The translations under genes were made by a program, and so were the position numbers. Source: an uncultured Oscillospiraceae bacterium (lineage in GTDB: Bacteria; Bacillota; Clostridia; Oscillospirales; Oscillospiraceae). Taken from it: 64,000 bases of DNA. How positions within the stretch are numbered: position 1 is the stretch's first letter; the number at the start of each line of letters is the position of its first letter. This document shows positions 16,166 through 26,676 of the stretch, in pieces. The notes below the pieces were generated by a model. It saw only the letters and a list, made by a program, of their open reading frames with translations. It had not been told where the DNA came from and made no database searches. The DNA lies in NCBI GenBank assembly GCA_934573735.1, contig CAKTMC010000004.1, forward strand, positions 1-64,000. The letters are read 5' to 3'.

Positions 16166-16921
16166 ATGAAGCTTGAAGATTTTTTCGCCGAGCATAATAA
16201 GCTTGCTCTGGCCTTCTCCGGCGGCGCGGACTCAGCCTTTTTATTGTATTATGCTGTGCGCTGCGGCGCGGATGCTGCGCCCTTCTTTATAAAATCCCAG
16301 TTTCAGCCGGAGTTTGAGCGCCGGGACGCAATGCGCCTTGCCGATGAGCTGGGTGTGCGGCTGCGCGAGATAGATATTGATGTTTTGCAGCTTCCCGAGC
16401 TCAGCGATAATCCCGCAAACCGCTGCTATTACTGCAAGCGCCATATTATGAGCGAGATACGCGCCGCCGCTGCCAAAGAGGGCTATGATACCGTCATTGA
16501 CGGCACAAACGCCAGTGACGACGGCGAGGACAGACCGGGCATGAAAGTCCTTTCGGAGGAGAATATTCTCTCCCCGCTTCGTATCTGCAAGCTCACCAAG
16601 GCCGACGTTCGCCGTATGTCGCGTGCGGCGGGGCTTTTTACATGGAATAAGCCTGCCTATGCCTGCCTTGCCACCAGAATTCCGACAGGGGAGAAGATAA
16701 GCGCCGAAAAGCTACACGCCGTCGAGATGAGTGAAGACTATCTTTTTTCACTCGGCTACAGTGATTTTCGTGTCCGTCTGCGCGAGGGCGGAGCACTCCT
16801 GCAATTTACGGCAAAGCAGCGGGAAAAAGCCGAAAACGAGATAAAAATAATAGAAAACGGGCTTAAAGAGTATTTTGATGTTATAAAAATCGACTCGAAG
16901 GCGAGGGATGAGAGCATATGA
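16166..16921 (+). CDS. larE: Nickel-pincer cofactor sulfur transferase LarE
   Basis: A PP-loop ATPase of about 251 residues that adds the two sulfurs to the LarB product. The ATP loop is SGGADSAF near residue 18. Cysteines occur as CYYC near residue 86 and as CLATR near residue 168. Three cysteines of this kind suit the iron-sulfur-dependent LarE type rather than the type that sacrifices a single cysteine; that is inference. An in-frame TTG at 16157 overlapping larB is an alternative start. Neither has a good ribosome site, suggesting translational coupling to larB. The stop overlaps larC by 4 bases. Confidence 0.92.
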   Translation: MKLEDFFAEHNKLALAFSGGADSAFLLYYAVRCGADAAPFFIKSQFQPEFERRDAMRLADELGVRLREIDIDVLQLPELSDNPANRCYYCKRHIMSEIRAAAAKEGYDTVIDGTNASDDGEDRPGMKVLSEENILSPLRICKLTKADVRRMSRAAGLFTWNKPAYACLATRIPTGEKISAEKLHAVEMSEDYLFSLGYSDFRVRLREGGALLQFTAKQREKAENEIKIIENGLKEYFDVIKIDSKARDESI

Positions 16922-18096
16922 AAAGCTTATATATTGACTGTGCCATGGGCTGCGCCGGGGATATGCTGACTGCGGCGCTCTTAGAGCTCCATCCAGCGCC
17001 CGAGGATTTTCTTCGCCGCATGAACGCGGTCTTTTGCAATAAGCTCCGGATAAGCGCAGCGCCGGACTCAAAATGCGGCATAGCTGGGACTCATGTCACA
17101 GTTCTCGTTGACGGAGACGAGGAAGGGGAGACAGAGCGGCACAGCCATAAGCATACGAGCGTTCGGGAAATAATGAGCTTTATTGACGGCGTGAGCCTGC
17201 CCGAAAAGGTCAGAGAAGACGCAAAAAGCGTGTATGGTATTATTGCCGAGGCGGAGAGGAGGGTACATGGGCAGCCGATGGAGAATATCCACTTCCATGA
17301 GCTTGGTTCGCTCGATGCGTTGGCGGATGTTCTGAGCGTGTGCGAGCTGCTTTACGAGCTTGCGCCCGAGCTTGTTCTTGCCTCTCCCGTGAATGTCGGC
17401 TCCGGCTTTGTCCGCTGTGCGCACGGCGTTCTGCCCGTGCCCGCCCCGGCGACAGAGCTTATTCTGAGCGGAGTGCCGACGTATTCTGGCGAGATAAAGA
17501 GTGAGCTGTGTACGCCGACGGGCGCGGCGCTTTTGAAGCATTTTGCGTCTGATTTTGTTCGCCGCCCGATTTTGAAGGTTGAGAAAGTCGGTTATGGCAC
17601 CGGAAAAAAGGATTTTCCCACGGCGAACATAGTCCGGGCGCTCCTCGGTGAGACGGAGAACGAGAGCGAAAAAGTCATTGAGCTTGCCTGCAATCTGGAC
17701 GATATGAGCCCCGAGGCGCTTGCCTTTGCGATGGAGGAGCTTTTTTCGCTCGGCGCGCTCGATGTGTATTTTACGAGCATCGGCATGAAAAAGAGCAGAC
17801 CGGGCGTGATGCTGACCTGTATGTGCCGTGAAGCACAGCGCGATGAAATGCTCCGCTGCATCTTCAAGAATACCGCGACTCTCGGCGTTCGGGAATATAG
17901 CTGTCAGCGCTATACCCTGAAGCGCCGTGAAAAAAGCCTCGAGACGGAATTCGGCGCGGTCCGCGTAAAATGCGCCGAGGGCTACGGCGTAAGGCGCGAA
18001 AAGGCGGAATATGAGGATCTTGCCCGCCTCGCCCGTGAGCACGGGCGCAGTCTGGACGAGATACGCCGTGCAGTCAATAGGGCTGAGTTAGTTTAA
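16918..18096 (+). CDS. larC: Nickel-pincer cofactor nickel insertase LarC
   Basis: A 392-residue CTP-dependent cyclometallase that inserts nickel into the pincer. Recognisable blocks are the N-terminal DCAMGCAGDMLTAAL, a His-containing segment (HSHKHTS), NIHFHELGSLDA, and the C-terminal domain beginning VIELACNLDDMSPEALAFAM. In Lactobacillus plantarum LarC is split into LarC1 and LarC2 and made by frameshifting; here both parts are in one uninterrupted frame. It overlaps larE by ATGA. A strong hairpin follows the gene. Confidence 0.95.
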   Translation: MKSLYIDCAMGCAGDMLTAALLELHPAPEDFLRRMNAVFCNKLRISAAPDSKCGIAGTHVTVLVDGDEEGETERHSHKHTSVREIMSFIDGVSLPEKVREDAKSVYGIIAEAERRVHGQPMENIHFHELGSLDALADVLSVCELLYELAPELVLASPVNVGSGFVRCAHGVLPVPAPATELILSGVPTYSGEIKSELCTPTGAALLKHFASDFVRRPILKVEKVGYGTGKKDFPTANIVRALLGETENESEKVIELACNLDDMSPEALAFAMEELFSLGALDVYFTSIGMKKSRPGVMLTCMCREAQRDEMLRCIFKNTATLGVREYSCQRYTLKRREKSLETEFGAVRVKCAEGYGVRREKAEYEDLARLAREHGRSLDEIRRAVNRAELV

Positions 18097-18102
18097 TACT
18101 TG

Positions 18103-18136
18103 CAAACGAGCACATGACGCATCATGTGCTCGTTTG
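18103..18136 (+). terminator. Terminator hairpin of the lar operon
   Basis: CAAACGAGCACATGA and TCATGTGCTCGTTTG form perfect 15-bp arms around CGCA. The T-tract is short (TTTGTTGT). Confidence 0.75.
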
Positions 18137-18165
18137 TTGTGAGGTCAAAATCGGCAGCGCAAGAA

Positions 18166-18215
18166 GCTTCCGCCTTTAGGGGAAAGCAGCTCGAAGGGGG
18201 AGATGGATGCGCCGG
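18166..18215. repeat. Decayed copy of the GC-rich intergenic repeat
   Basis: CCGCCTTTAGGGGAAAGC, then AGCTCGAAGGGGG and GATGCGCCGG recall the better-preserved copies at 58700 and 63431. Internal parts have been lost or shuffled. It lies between the lar terminator and the next promoter. Confidence 0.5.
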
Positions 18216-18259
18216 CGCTTGATATGGAGCAAGGGCAGACCTTGCTGCGATTCGAATCC

Positions 18260-18312
18260 TTGAATACTCAGCCCATTCATGCTATGATAAAAACCATATA
18301 GCAGCTATATGG
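18260..18312 (+). promoter_or_regulatory. merR promoter with perfect 19-bp operator
   Basis: TTGAAT at 18260-18265 and TATGAT at 18283-18288 have a 17-bp spacer. A perfect palindrome, CCATATAGC-A-GCTATATGG (18294-18312), covers the predicted start of transcription. It probably binds the regulator encoded just downstream and would repress when occupied. Confidence 0.7.
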
Positions 18313-18326
18313 TCAAGGAGCATTAT

Positions 18327-19139
18327 ATGAACAACTATTTCTCTATCGGTGAGCTGTCAAAGCATCAGAATATTTCGCGTCAAACCCTGATATTTTATGA
18401 TAAAATCGGGCTTTTCCGTCCCGCATATGTTGACCCCGATAACGGATACCGCTACTACAGCGCCTCCCAGCTTGATTATCTGGACACGATTTGCATAATG
18501 AAAAAAGCGGGCTTTTCCCTTGAGGAGATAAAAGCCCACATGAAAAGCTACACGCTCGACTCGTCTCTTGCCGCAATGCGCAAGCAGCTCAGCATTATCG
18601 AGCAGCAGATACATGAATTGCAGCTTATAAGAAGCCGTCTTGAGCACCGCTGCGCTCAGCTTGAGCGATCGGCGGATATCGGCAGGAGCAGCGAGGTGAG
18701 CGTTGAGCAGGTCAAGGCGCGGTACATTCTTCTTCAGCAGGTCGCCCCGCCCTATACGCTCGACATGGTCAGCATAGCGACAAAGCAGTGCTTTGTGCGC
18801 TCGTTCAGGGAGCATTTGCCCGTTTTCTTTCAAAGCGGCGCAATAGTGCCCTTGGAGCGTATTCAGGAGGGGCGATACACGGAGGCGTCATATGCCTTCC
18901 TGCCCATTGAAAACAGCGCCGCCAAGGGCATTGTCGAGCTGCCCGCCGGGAGATGCGTGATAACATACCATACGGGCGATTATCTTTCAATCGGCAGCTC
19001 ATATGAGAGAATACTCGAGTATTGCTGCTTGAATAAGCTGAAAATTATATCAAATTCCTATGAATTTGCGATAAACGACTATCTTTCCACCGGAAATGAA
19101 GCCGAATATATCACAAAAATAATGTTCTACGTTGAGTAA
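18327..19139 (+). CDS. MerR family regulator with GyrI-like effector domain
   Basis: A 270-residue protein of BmrR/TipA-like layout. Residues 1-70 are the MerR winged helix (FSIGELSKHQNISRQTLIFY, then NGYRYYSASQLDYLD). A coiled coil follows (LAAMRKQLSIIEQQIHELQL). The C-terminal part resembles a GyrI-like small-molecule-binding domain (ELPAGRCVITYHTGDYLSIG). The ATG at 18327 is chosen because AAGGAG lies 6 bases upstream; an ATG at 18309 sits inside the palindrome and would put that ribosome site in the coding region. It is probably autoregulated. No target pump is adjacent, so the regulon is unknown. Confidence 0.87.
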   Translation: MNNYFSIGELSKHQNISRQTLIFYDKIGLFRPAYVDPDNGYRYYSASQLDYLDTICIMKKAGFSLEEIKAHMKSYTLDSSLAAMRKQLSIIEQQIHELQLIRSRLEHRCAQLERSADIGRSSEVSVEQVKARYILLQQVAPPYTLDMVSIATKQCFVRSFREHLPVFFQSGAIVPLERIQEGRYTEASYAFLPIENSAAKGIVELPAGRCVITYHTGDYLSIGSSYERILEYCCLNKLKIISNSYEFAINDYLSTGNEAEYITKIMFYVE

Positions 19140-19158
19140 AAGCGCCGATATAGGCGGC

Positions 19159-19764
19159 TCAACGGTCAATTTCTATGCTGCCGCCGTTGGACAAATCGCG
19201 CCCATCGAGCAGTAAAAGCTTTTCCGCCAGAAGCCGCGAAAAGCCCCCGATTATTGCCGAGGATGCTATAAGCTCCTCGGTATTATTAACGGCAAGCTCG
19301 GTTTCCTTGTCGTGGTCAAGGAGCCTTGCACTCGCAAGACGCACCTGCTCGACAAAATATCCCGCTGAATTCTGGTGCCACAGGGCATAGCTCTCATATC
19401 GTTCGCGCAGCTCATCCTCGCTAAGTCCTATGGGGATGAGCCTTTGCACCATAGCAATGCTGAGACTTTGCTTGAGCGTACAAATCATGATAAGATAGGC
19501 GATATGAACGCGAAAATACTTCTTTTTCACGGGCTCCGGCATGATCTTAGTCCGCACATAGTTATTTATTGTGGCGGCGGTGACAACCTGCTCCTCCTTG
19601 AGCTCCGGCGGCATATAGTCAAGGTATTGCTTGAGAAGCTGCACCACCTGCTCCATATACAGCCCGAAGTCGGGAATATCCTCCCAAGCGGGGAGACGAA
19701 AGCGCTCCAGAAACTTCTCCCAGCGCCGCAGCTTGCCTGCTATAAGTGCCTTATCATATCCCAT
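19159..19764 (-). CDS. DUF1836 domain-containing protein
   Basis: A 201-residue protein of a family common in Firmicutes and often found beside degV genes, as here. The middle (QVVTAATINNYVRTKIMPEP then VKKKYFRVHIAYLIMICTLKQ) resembles a MerR-like winged helix, so a regulatory role is plausible but unproven. It is divergent from degV, with 142 bp between the starts. The AGGAGG ribosome site is well placed before the ATG. The shared intergenic region contains the dyad TCTAAT-N7-ATTAGA near 19869-19887 and the palindrome CAAGCGCTTG at 19808, either of which could be its operator. Confidence 0.8.
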   Translation of the reverse strand: MGYDKALIAGKLRRWEKFLERFRLPAWEDIPDFGLYMEQVVQLLKQYLDYMPPELKEEQVVTAATINNYVRTKIMPEPVKKKYFRVHIAYLIMICTLKQSLSIAMVQRLIPIGLSEDELRERYESYALWHQNSAGYFVEQVRLASARLLDHDKETELAVNNTEELIASSAIIGGFSRLLAEKLLLLDGRDLSNGGSIEIDR

Positions 19765-19906
19765 GGCGTCAACCTCCTATTTCATAATCTTGATTATAAC
19801 ATCAAATCAAGCGCTTGTAAACATTTTTGAATTAAATACTGCTTGACTTAATGATATACATATGCTAATCTAATACCAAGCATTAGATACTAAGGAGAAA
19901 AATATT

Positions 19907-20782
19907 ATGTATATCATAATGACTGACACCTCGGCTAATCTCGAACCGGCGGAGCTTAAAAAGTGGGAGCTTGAGACTCTGCCCCTGACATATATGGTAA
20001 ACGGCGAAAAGCCCATTGATTCCGGAGACACAGGCTTTGACGGCCCGGCGTTTTATAATGCGATGAGAAACGGGGCGAAGGTCGTTACCTCGCAGGTCAC
20101 TCCGCAGACCTATATTGACGCTATGATGCCGTTTCTTGAGGCGGGACAGGATGTCCTTTTTGTCGGTATGTCCTCGGGCATCAGCGGCTCGTATAACTCC
20201 GCTATGATGGCGGCGGCGCAGCTCATTGAGGAGTTTCCGGAGAGAAAAATCTGCACGGTAGATACTCTTTCCGCTTCCCTCGGCGAGGGGCTTCTGGCTG
20301 TTAAGGCGGCGCAAAATCGGCGTGACGGCATGGGAATTGAGGAAAATGCCGCCGAGCTTGACAGCCTCCGCTATAATATGTGCCAGGTCTTTACCGTGGA
20401 CGATTTGAAATATCTTCGCGGTACGGGCAGACTTTCGAGCGTCAAGGCGGCGATTGCTACCGTTTTGAACATAAAGCCCATTCTCAAGGGTGACGACGAG
20501 GGCAAAATCGTCTGCTTTGAAAAGACCCGCGGCAGAAAGAACGCCATTAAGGCGCTGGCGGAGCAGTATGACGAGATGGTGCGCGAGCCGTATAATCAGT
20601 GCATCGGCATAGCCCATGCCGACTGTCCGGACGAGGCGCAGGAGCTTATAAACCTGCTCAACAGGAACAATCCTCCGCATGAGATAATGACCGTGTGCTA
20701 TGAGCCGGTTACGGGCTCTCATGTCGGTCCCGGTACTCTGGCTCTGTTCTTCCTCGGCTCGGAAGAGTTCAGAACTAAATGA
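19907..20782 (+). CDS. DegV family fatty-acid-binding protein
   Basis: A 291-residue DegV/FakB-type protein. It has MTDTSANL at the start, TSQVTPQTYIDAM, the SSGISGSYNSAM ligand loop, a DTLSASLGEGLL segment and a C-terminal EPVTGSHVGPGTLALFF. Members bind a fatty acid and, as FakB, present it to the kinase FakA for incorporation into phospholipid. AAGGAG lies before the ATG. A likely promoter is TTGACT at 19843 with TAATCT at 19866. The divergent DUF1836 gene suggests local control. A terminator follows. Confidence 0.9.
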   Translation: MYIIMTDTSANLEPAELKKWELETLPLTYMVNGEKPIDSGDTGFDGPAFYNAMRNGAKVVTSQVTPQTYIDAMMPFLEAGQDVLFVGMSSGISGSYNSAMMAAAQLIEEFPERKICTVDTLSASLGEGLLAVKAAQNRRDGMGIEENAAELDSLRYNMCQVFTVDDLKYLRGTGRLSSVKAAIATVLNIKPILKGDDEGKIVCFEKTRGRKNAIKALAEQYDEMVREPYNQCIGIAHADCPDEAQELINLLNRNNPPHEIMTVCYEPVTGSHVGPGTLALFFLGSEEFRTK

Positions 20783-20806
20783 TTATATATTGATTATATA
20801 TATCGA

Positions 20807-20841
20807 AACAGCGAGACTGAATTTTCAGCCTCGCTGTTTTT
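20807..20841 (+). terminator. Intrinsic terminator after degV
   Basis: AACAGCGAG-A-CTGA pairs with TCAG-C-CTCGCTGTT around ATTT, followed by TTTTG. It separates degV from the convergent capA-like gene. Confidence 0.85.
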
Positions 20842-20850
20842 GTAATTATA

Positions 20851-22017
20851 TCAGCCCCAAGCGCTGTACCAGGCGCTGTAGTCCTTGTTTGCGTTCTCCC
20901 AGCCGGAGTTCGGGTCAAGCTTACTGAGAACGCGCTTATAGCCCTCGTTGTCCTCGGGGTAGGGGGTGGGCTTATAGTCGTTGTAGCCTACGCCGCCGCT
21001 CATATTGGAGCTGACGCAGCAGGGGATGACGTCATAGCCCTCGGTGCTGAGGCTGCCGTCAATGTCGCGCTTTATCGTGACCTGTACTATCGCGGTGTCC
21101 TGATCTGTCGGCTGAGTGTTGCCGCCGAAGCTCCAGTTGCCGACGCTGTACATGATGATGCCGCCGTTATACTCGACGATGGGGCCGAGCACATGGGGAT
21201 GCGAGCCGTAGATGAGATCCGCGCCCGCGTCAATGCAGGCCTCGGCCAGGTCTATCATCTTCTGAGAGGGCTTATAATAAAGCTCCTTGCCCCAGTGGAA
21301 GGCCATGACGATATATTCCGCGCCGTCCGCCTTCATCTGACTTATCGCGTTCAGACATTCCTCGGTCGTCGGAACAAAGAGCCCATCGGCGATATTAAAG
21401 CCGCAGTAAACGCCGATTTTAATGCCGCTTTTGGTGCTAATGACCTGCGCCTGACCGACCTTGCCGTAGGGCAGACCTGCGTTATCAAGAGTTGCGTATG
21501 TATCCTCCGCGCCCTTGTCGCCGAAATCCTTGAAGTGGTTGTTAGCGGTGGTGACAAAATCGACGCCGCCCTCAAGCAGAATATTCACATATGCCGTCGG
21601 TGCGCGGAAATAGAAGGTGGGGTAGCCTACCGGGGGGAGATTTCTGTCTGAGAAGGTACACTCAAGGTTTGCAAAGGTGTACTCATCGTCGGAGAAATAC
21701 TGCACGGTATTTGCAAAGGGATAGGCGTAATCGTCACCGACCTTATTGAAATAGTCCTGCGTGTTCTGGTGCGGGGCGAGGGTGCAGTCGCCGATAAAGG
21801 ACAGGGTGAAGTGTTCCGGCGTGGGCTCCGGGGTCGGAGTCGGGGTAGGCTCCGGCGTCGCCTCAGGCTGCACGGGTGTAGCCTCGGCAGCGGGAGTCTC
21901 GTCCGGGAGCTTTACGGCGGGGTCATACTCGGGCTGCGAGATGCGCGCCAAAAGCGTAAACCAGAAAACCACAAGCAAAATCGTCAGTAAGCCTACATTT
22001 ATAAAAATCTTCTTCAT
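20851..22017 (-). CDS. CapA family (poly-gamma-glutamate synthesis type) phosphatase
   Basis: A 388-residue membrane-anchored protein. Residues 7-25 are a single transmembrane anchor, followed by an extracytoplasmic Pro/Thr/Glu-rich spacer (EPTPTPTPEPTP). The CapA metallophosphatase-like domain begins FTLSFIGDCTLAPHQ and continues with FANLECTFSD, TTANNHFKDFG, FHWGKE and DLIYGSHPHVLGP. CapA is named for poly-gamma-glutamate capsule export, but no capB/capC/pgsE is nearby, so many such proteins, including this one, may serve another envelope function. AGAGGTTAG lies before the ATG. A single gene, convergent with degV. Confidence 0.87.
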   Translation of the reverse strand: MKKIFINVGLLTILLVVFWFTLLARISQPEYDPAVKLPDETPAAEATPVQPEATPEPTPTPTPEPTPEHFTLSFIGDCTLAPHQNTQDYFNKVGDDYAYPFANTVQYFSDDEYTFANLECTFSDRNLPPVGYPTFYFRAPTAYVNILLEGGVDFVTTANNHFKDFGDKGAEDTYATLDNAGLPYGKVGQAQVISTKSGIKIGVYCGFNIADGLFVPTTEECLNAISQMKADGAEYIVMAFHWGKELYYKPSQKMIDLAEACIDAGADLIYGSHPHVLGPIVEYNGGIIMYSVGNWSFGGNTQPTDQDTAIVQVTIKRDIDGSLSTEGYDVIPCCVSSNMSGGVGYNDYKPTPYPEDNEGYKRVLSKLDPNSGWENANKDYSAWYSAWG

Positions 22018-22162
22018 TTTCTAACCTCTAACTAAAATCGAGCAAAGCTAATATATTATAATTAAATTTCGACAATAAAGCAAGCCCATTATGCCCGTAT
22101 TTTGCGATTTAATAACTTAAGATTTTTGCGCTGTGTCGGATAAGCTTATGCGCAATGAGCGC

Positions 22163-22191
22163 AAAAAATGCGCCCCGGTTGCCCGGGGCGC
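22163..22191 (-). terminator. Intrinsic terminator after hppA
   Basis: On the minus strand, GCGCCCCGG and CCGGGGCGC arms around a 4-base loop are followed by TTTTTT (the A run at 22163-22168). It ends the hppA transcript. Confidence 0.85.
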
Positions 22192-22240
22192 GGCGCTAAG
22201 GAAAGGGATAAGGTAGGTTATATTATATTAGTTGCATAAA

Positions 22241-24232
<1,992 letters not shown>

Positions 24233-24286
24233 TTTGAGTTCTCTCCTGTGTTTTTGAAGTTTTGCCGGGGTATCTTACGTTTGTGT

Positions 24287-24315
24287 ATTTTAACCTATAA
24301 ACAGCTTTTTTTCAA
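24287..24315 (-). promoter_or_regulatory. hppA promoter
   Basis: On the minus strand TTGAAA (24315-24310) and TAAAAT (24292-24287) are 17 bp apart. Transcription would begin about 48 bases before the hppA start. Confidence 0.75.
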
Positions 24316-24631
24316 GGCTGTTGACACTCTGAATTTTGCAGTTTGACGAATTTCGGCTAAAACGCTGAATTGTCATTCCAATTTTAGTACGATATAGTCA
24401 TATTCCACAAAAATTCAGGCCTATATTACGCCGGGTTTTCAGACAAAATGCGGTTTGTGTCAAAAAACACTTGCAATAATCTCAGCGAAAGGCGTGAATG
24501 ACAAATTATGCACATTTTTTAACGCAGTTTTATTCGGCACAATCGACAAATAAACGGCGTATAACTCGGCGCAATGCCCTCCGGGCGCGACATGAGGCGG
24601 GGATTGTCTATGGAAGCGCGACAATTTATAC
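24316..24631. other. Intergenic stretch without recognised content
   Basis: About 316 bp between the divergent hppA and glgB promoters. It is AT-rich in its left part and has no open frame with a ribosome site, no clear hairpin with T-tract and no known riboswitch motif that I can recognise. Confidence 0.6.
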
Positions 24632-24660
24632 TTGGAATTATCCGCAATTCAAGTTATAAT
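24632..24660 (+). promoter_or_regulatory. Promoter of the glycogen cluster
   Basis: TTGGAA at 24632-24637 and TATAAT at 24655-24660 with a 17-bp spacer. The spacer contains an imperfect dyad, GGAATT-ATCCGC-AATTC, that could be an operator. Confidence 0.75.
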
Positions 24661-24723
24661 AATATGAAATGAAAATGAGCTGTGTCCTGCTGTATAGGCG
24701 CGGCTTTACGGAGGCTTTGCTTC

Positions 24724-26646
24724 ATGAACGACAGAGAGAAAAAATTCATACCTGAGCTGGATGTGTATCTTTTCAACACCGGAAGCGCGCGCAAGGCGTG
24801 GCTGTGCTTCGGCTGCCGCTATATCCCGGAGCTTCGGGCGCACCGCTTTATGCTCTGGGCGCCGAATGCGCGCAGGGTAAGTCTTGTCGGCGACTTTAAC
24901 GGCTGGGACCGCGAGGCGACGCCGATGGAGCCTATAGAGGGCGGGGTATGGGTATGCTTCGTCAAGGGGCTTTCCGTCGGGGCGCTTTATAAGTTCTGCG
25001 TGCTCGGAGCGGACGGGCGTGAGCTTTTGAAGTCCGACCCCTTTGCGGCATGGGGAGAGCACGGCGAGAACACCGCCTCCCGCGTCTGGGACGGCGGGAA
25101 GTACAGGTGGACGGACGAGGGCTATATGTCGCGCCGCGCCGAGCGTGAATTTATGCGCGAGCCGATGAGCATATACGAGGTGCATCCCGGCTCATGGCGT
25201 GAGCTCGGCGGCAAAAAGCCCGGATACCGTGAGCTTGCCGATTCCCTTGCCGTCTACTGCAAGCACATGGGCTTTACGCACGTTGAGCTTATGCCCGTCA
25301 CCGAGTACCCATATGACGGGAGCTGGGGCTATCAGGTCACGGGCTACTATGCGCCGACCTCGCGCTACGGTGACCCGGACGACTTTAAGTATCTTGTCGA
25401 TAAGCTCCACCGCAGCGGCATCGGCGTTATTATGGACTGGGTACCGGCGCATTTCCCGCGTGATGAGCACGGACTGAGCATGTTTGACGGTACACCGCTT
25501 TATGAGTGCAAGGAGCGCCGCATGGCGGAGCACCCGGAGTGGGGTACGCTCGTATTTGACTACGCCTCGACGCAGGTGCAGAGCTTCCTTGTGTCCTCGG
25601 CCTGCAAGTTCTTTGAGGATTATCATATCGACGGTATTCGCGTGGACGCGGTCAGCTCGATGCTGTACCTCGATTACGGCCGCCGCCCCGGCGAGTTTAC
25701 GCCGAACAAAAACGGCGGGAACATAAATCTTGATGCAGTCGCATTTTTGCAGAAGCTCAATTCGACCGTGCTCGTAAACTACCCCGGCGCCGTGACCATT
25801 GCCGAGGAATCGACCGCATTCCCGAGGATAAGCGCGCCGCCCGAGGACGGCGGACTCGGCTTTTGCTTCAAGTGGGACATGGGCTTTATGCATGATACCC
25901 TGGATTATATGTCGATGGACCCGCTCTACCGCAGTCATCATCACGACAAGCTTACTTTTTCGATGATGTATGCCTTTGCGGAAAACTATGTGCTTGCATA
26001 TTCGCATGACGAGGTCGTACACTGCAAGAGGTCGATGATAGACAAGATGTTCGGCGACTATGACCAGAAGTTCAATTCGCTGCGCGCACTCTACGGCTAT
26101 CAGTTTGCGCATCCCGGCAAGAAGCTCATATTCATGGGCGGGGAGTTCGGTCAGTTTATCGAATGGAACTGGCAGCAGGGGCTTGACTGGCTGCTGCTGG
26201 ATTATCCGCGCCATGAGCAGCTTCGGCAGTATTACCGTGCGCTCAATAAAATCTATACCTCCACGCCTGCCATGTACGGGCGCGACCACGGCTGGGACGG
26301 CTTTAAGTGGCTCAACGTGGACGACAGGGAGCGCAGCTCCATTGCCTTTATGCGTATGGAGCCGGACGCGGAGAAGGGCGCGTATCTTGTCTGCGCCTGC
26401 AACTTTACGCCCGTCAGATACGATGATTTTCAGATTGCTCTGCCCGTTGCGGGTACGCTCAAGGAAATACTCAACAGCGACGATGAGCGCTTCGGCGGCA
26501 GCGGCGTGAAAAATCCCGGCGCTGTGCGATCGCATAAGGTAGCGTTTTTGGATATGCAGCACTCCGCAAGGATAGTCCTCCCGCCGATGAGCTGCGTGTA
26601 CTATGAGTTCAGACCGAGAAAAAATAATAATAATATAAATAAATGA
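24724..26646 (+). CDS. glgB: 1,4-alpha-glucan (glycogen) branching enzyme
   Basis: A 640-residue GH13 enzyme that makes alpha-1,6 branches. It has an N-terminal CBM48 (FMLWAPNARRVSLVGDFNGW near residues 42-61) and the catalytic motifs DWVPAHFP (about 237), DGIRVDAVSSML with the nucleophile Asp (about 302), AEES with the acid Glu (about 359) and SHDEVVH (about 426). The ATG at 24724 is preferred for its CGGAGG 9 bases upstream over an in-frame GTG at 24682. The gene leads glgB-glgA-GH13-AKR, with 30 bp before glgA. The pyrophosphorylase genes glgC/glgD and the phosphorylase glgP are not in the window. Confidence 0.95.
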   Translation: MNDREKKFIPELDVYLFNTGSARKAWLCFGCRYIPELRAHRFMLWAPNARRVSLVGDFNGWDREATPMEPIEGGVWVCFVKGLSVGALYKFCVLGADGRELLKSDPFAAWGEHGENTASRVWDGGKYRWTDEGYMSRRAEREFMREPMSIYEVHPGSWRELGGKKPGYRELADSLAVYCKHMGFTHVELMPVTEYPYDGSWGYQVTGYYAPTSRYGDPDDFKYLVDKLHRSGIGVIMDWVPAHFPRDEHGLSMFDGTPLYECKERRMAEHPEWGTLVFDYASTQVQSFLVSSACKFFEDYHIDGIRVDAVSSMLYLDYGRRPGEFTPNKNGGNINLDAVAFLQKLNSTVLVNYPGAVTIAEESTAFPRISAPPEDGGLGFCFKWDMGFMHDTLDYMSMDPLYRSHHHDKLTFSMMYAFAENYVLAYSHDEVVHCKRSMIDKMFGDYDQKFNSLRALYGYQFAHPGKKLIFMGGEFGQFIEWNWQQGLDWLLLDYPRHEQLRQYYRALNKIYTSTPAMYGRDHGWDGFKWLNVDDRERSSIAFMRMEPDAEKGAYLVCACNFTPVRYDDFQIALPVAGTLKEILNSDDERFGGSGVKNPGAVRSHKVAFLDMQHSARIVLPPMSCVYYEFRPRKNNNNINK

Positions 26647-26676
26647 TATATATATTACTACGAAAGGAAGTAGGCT

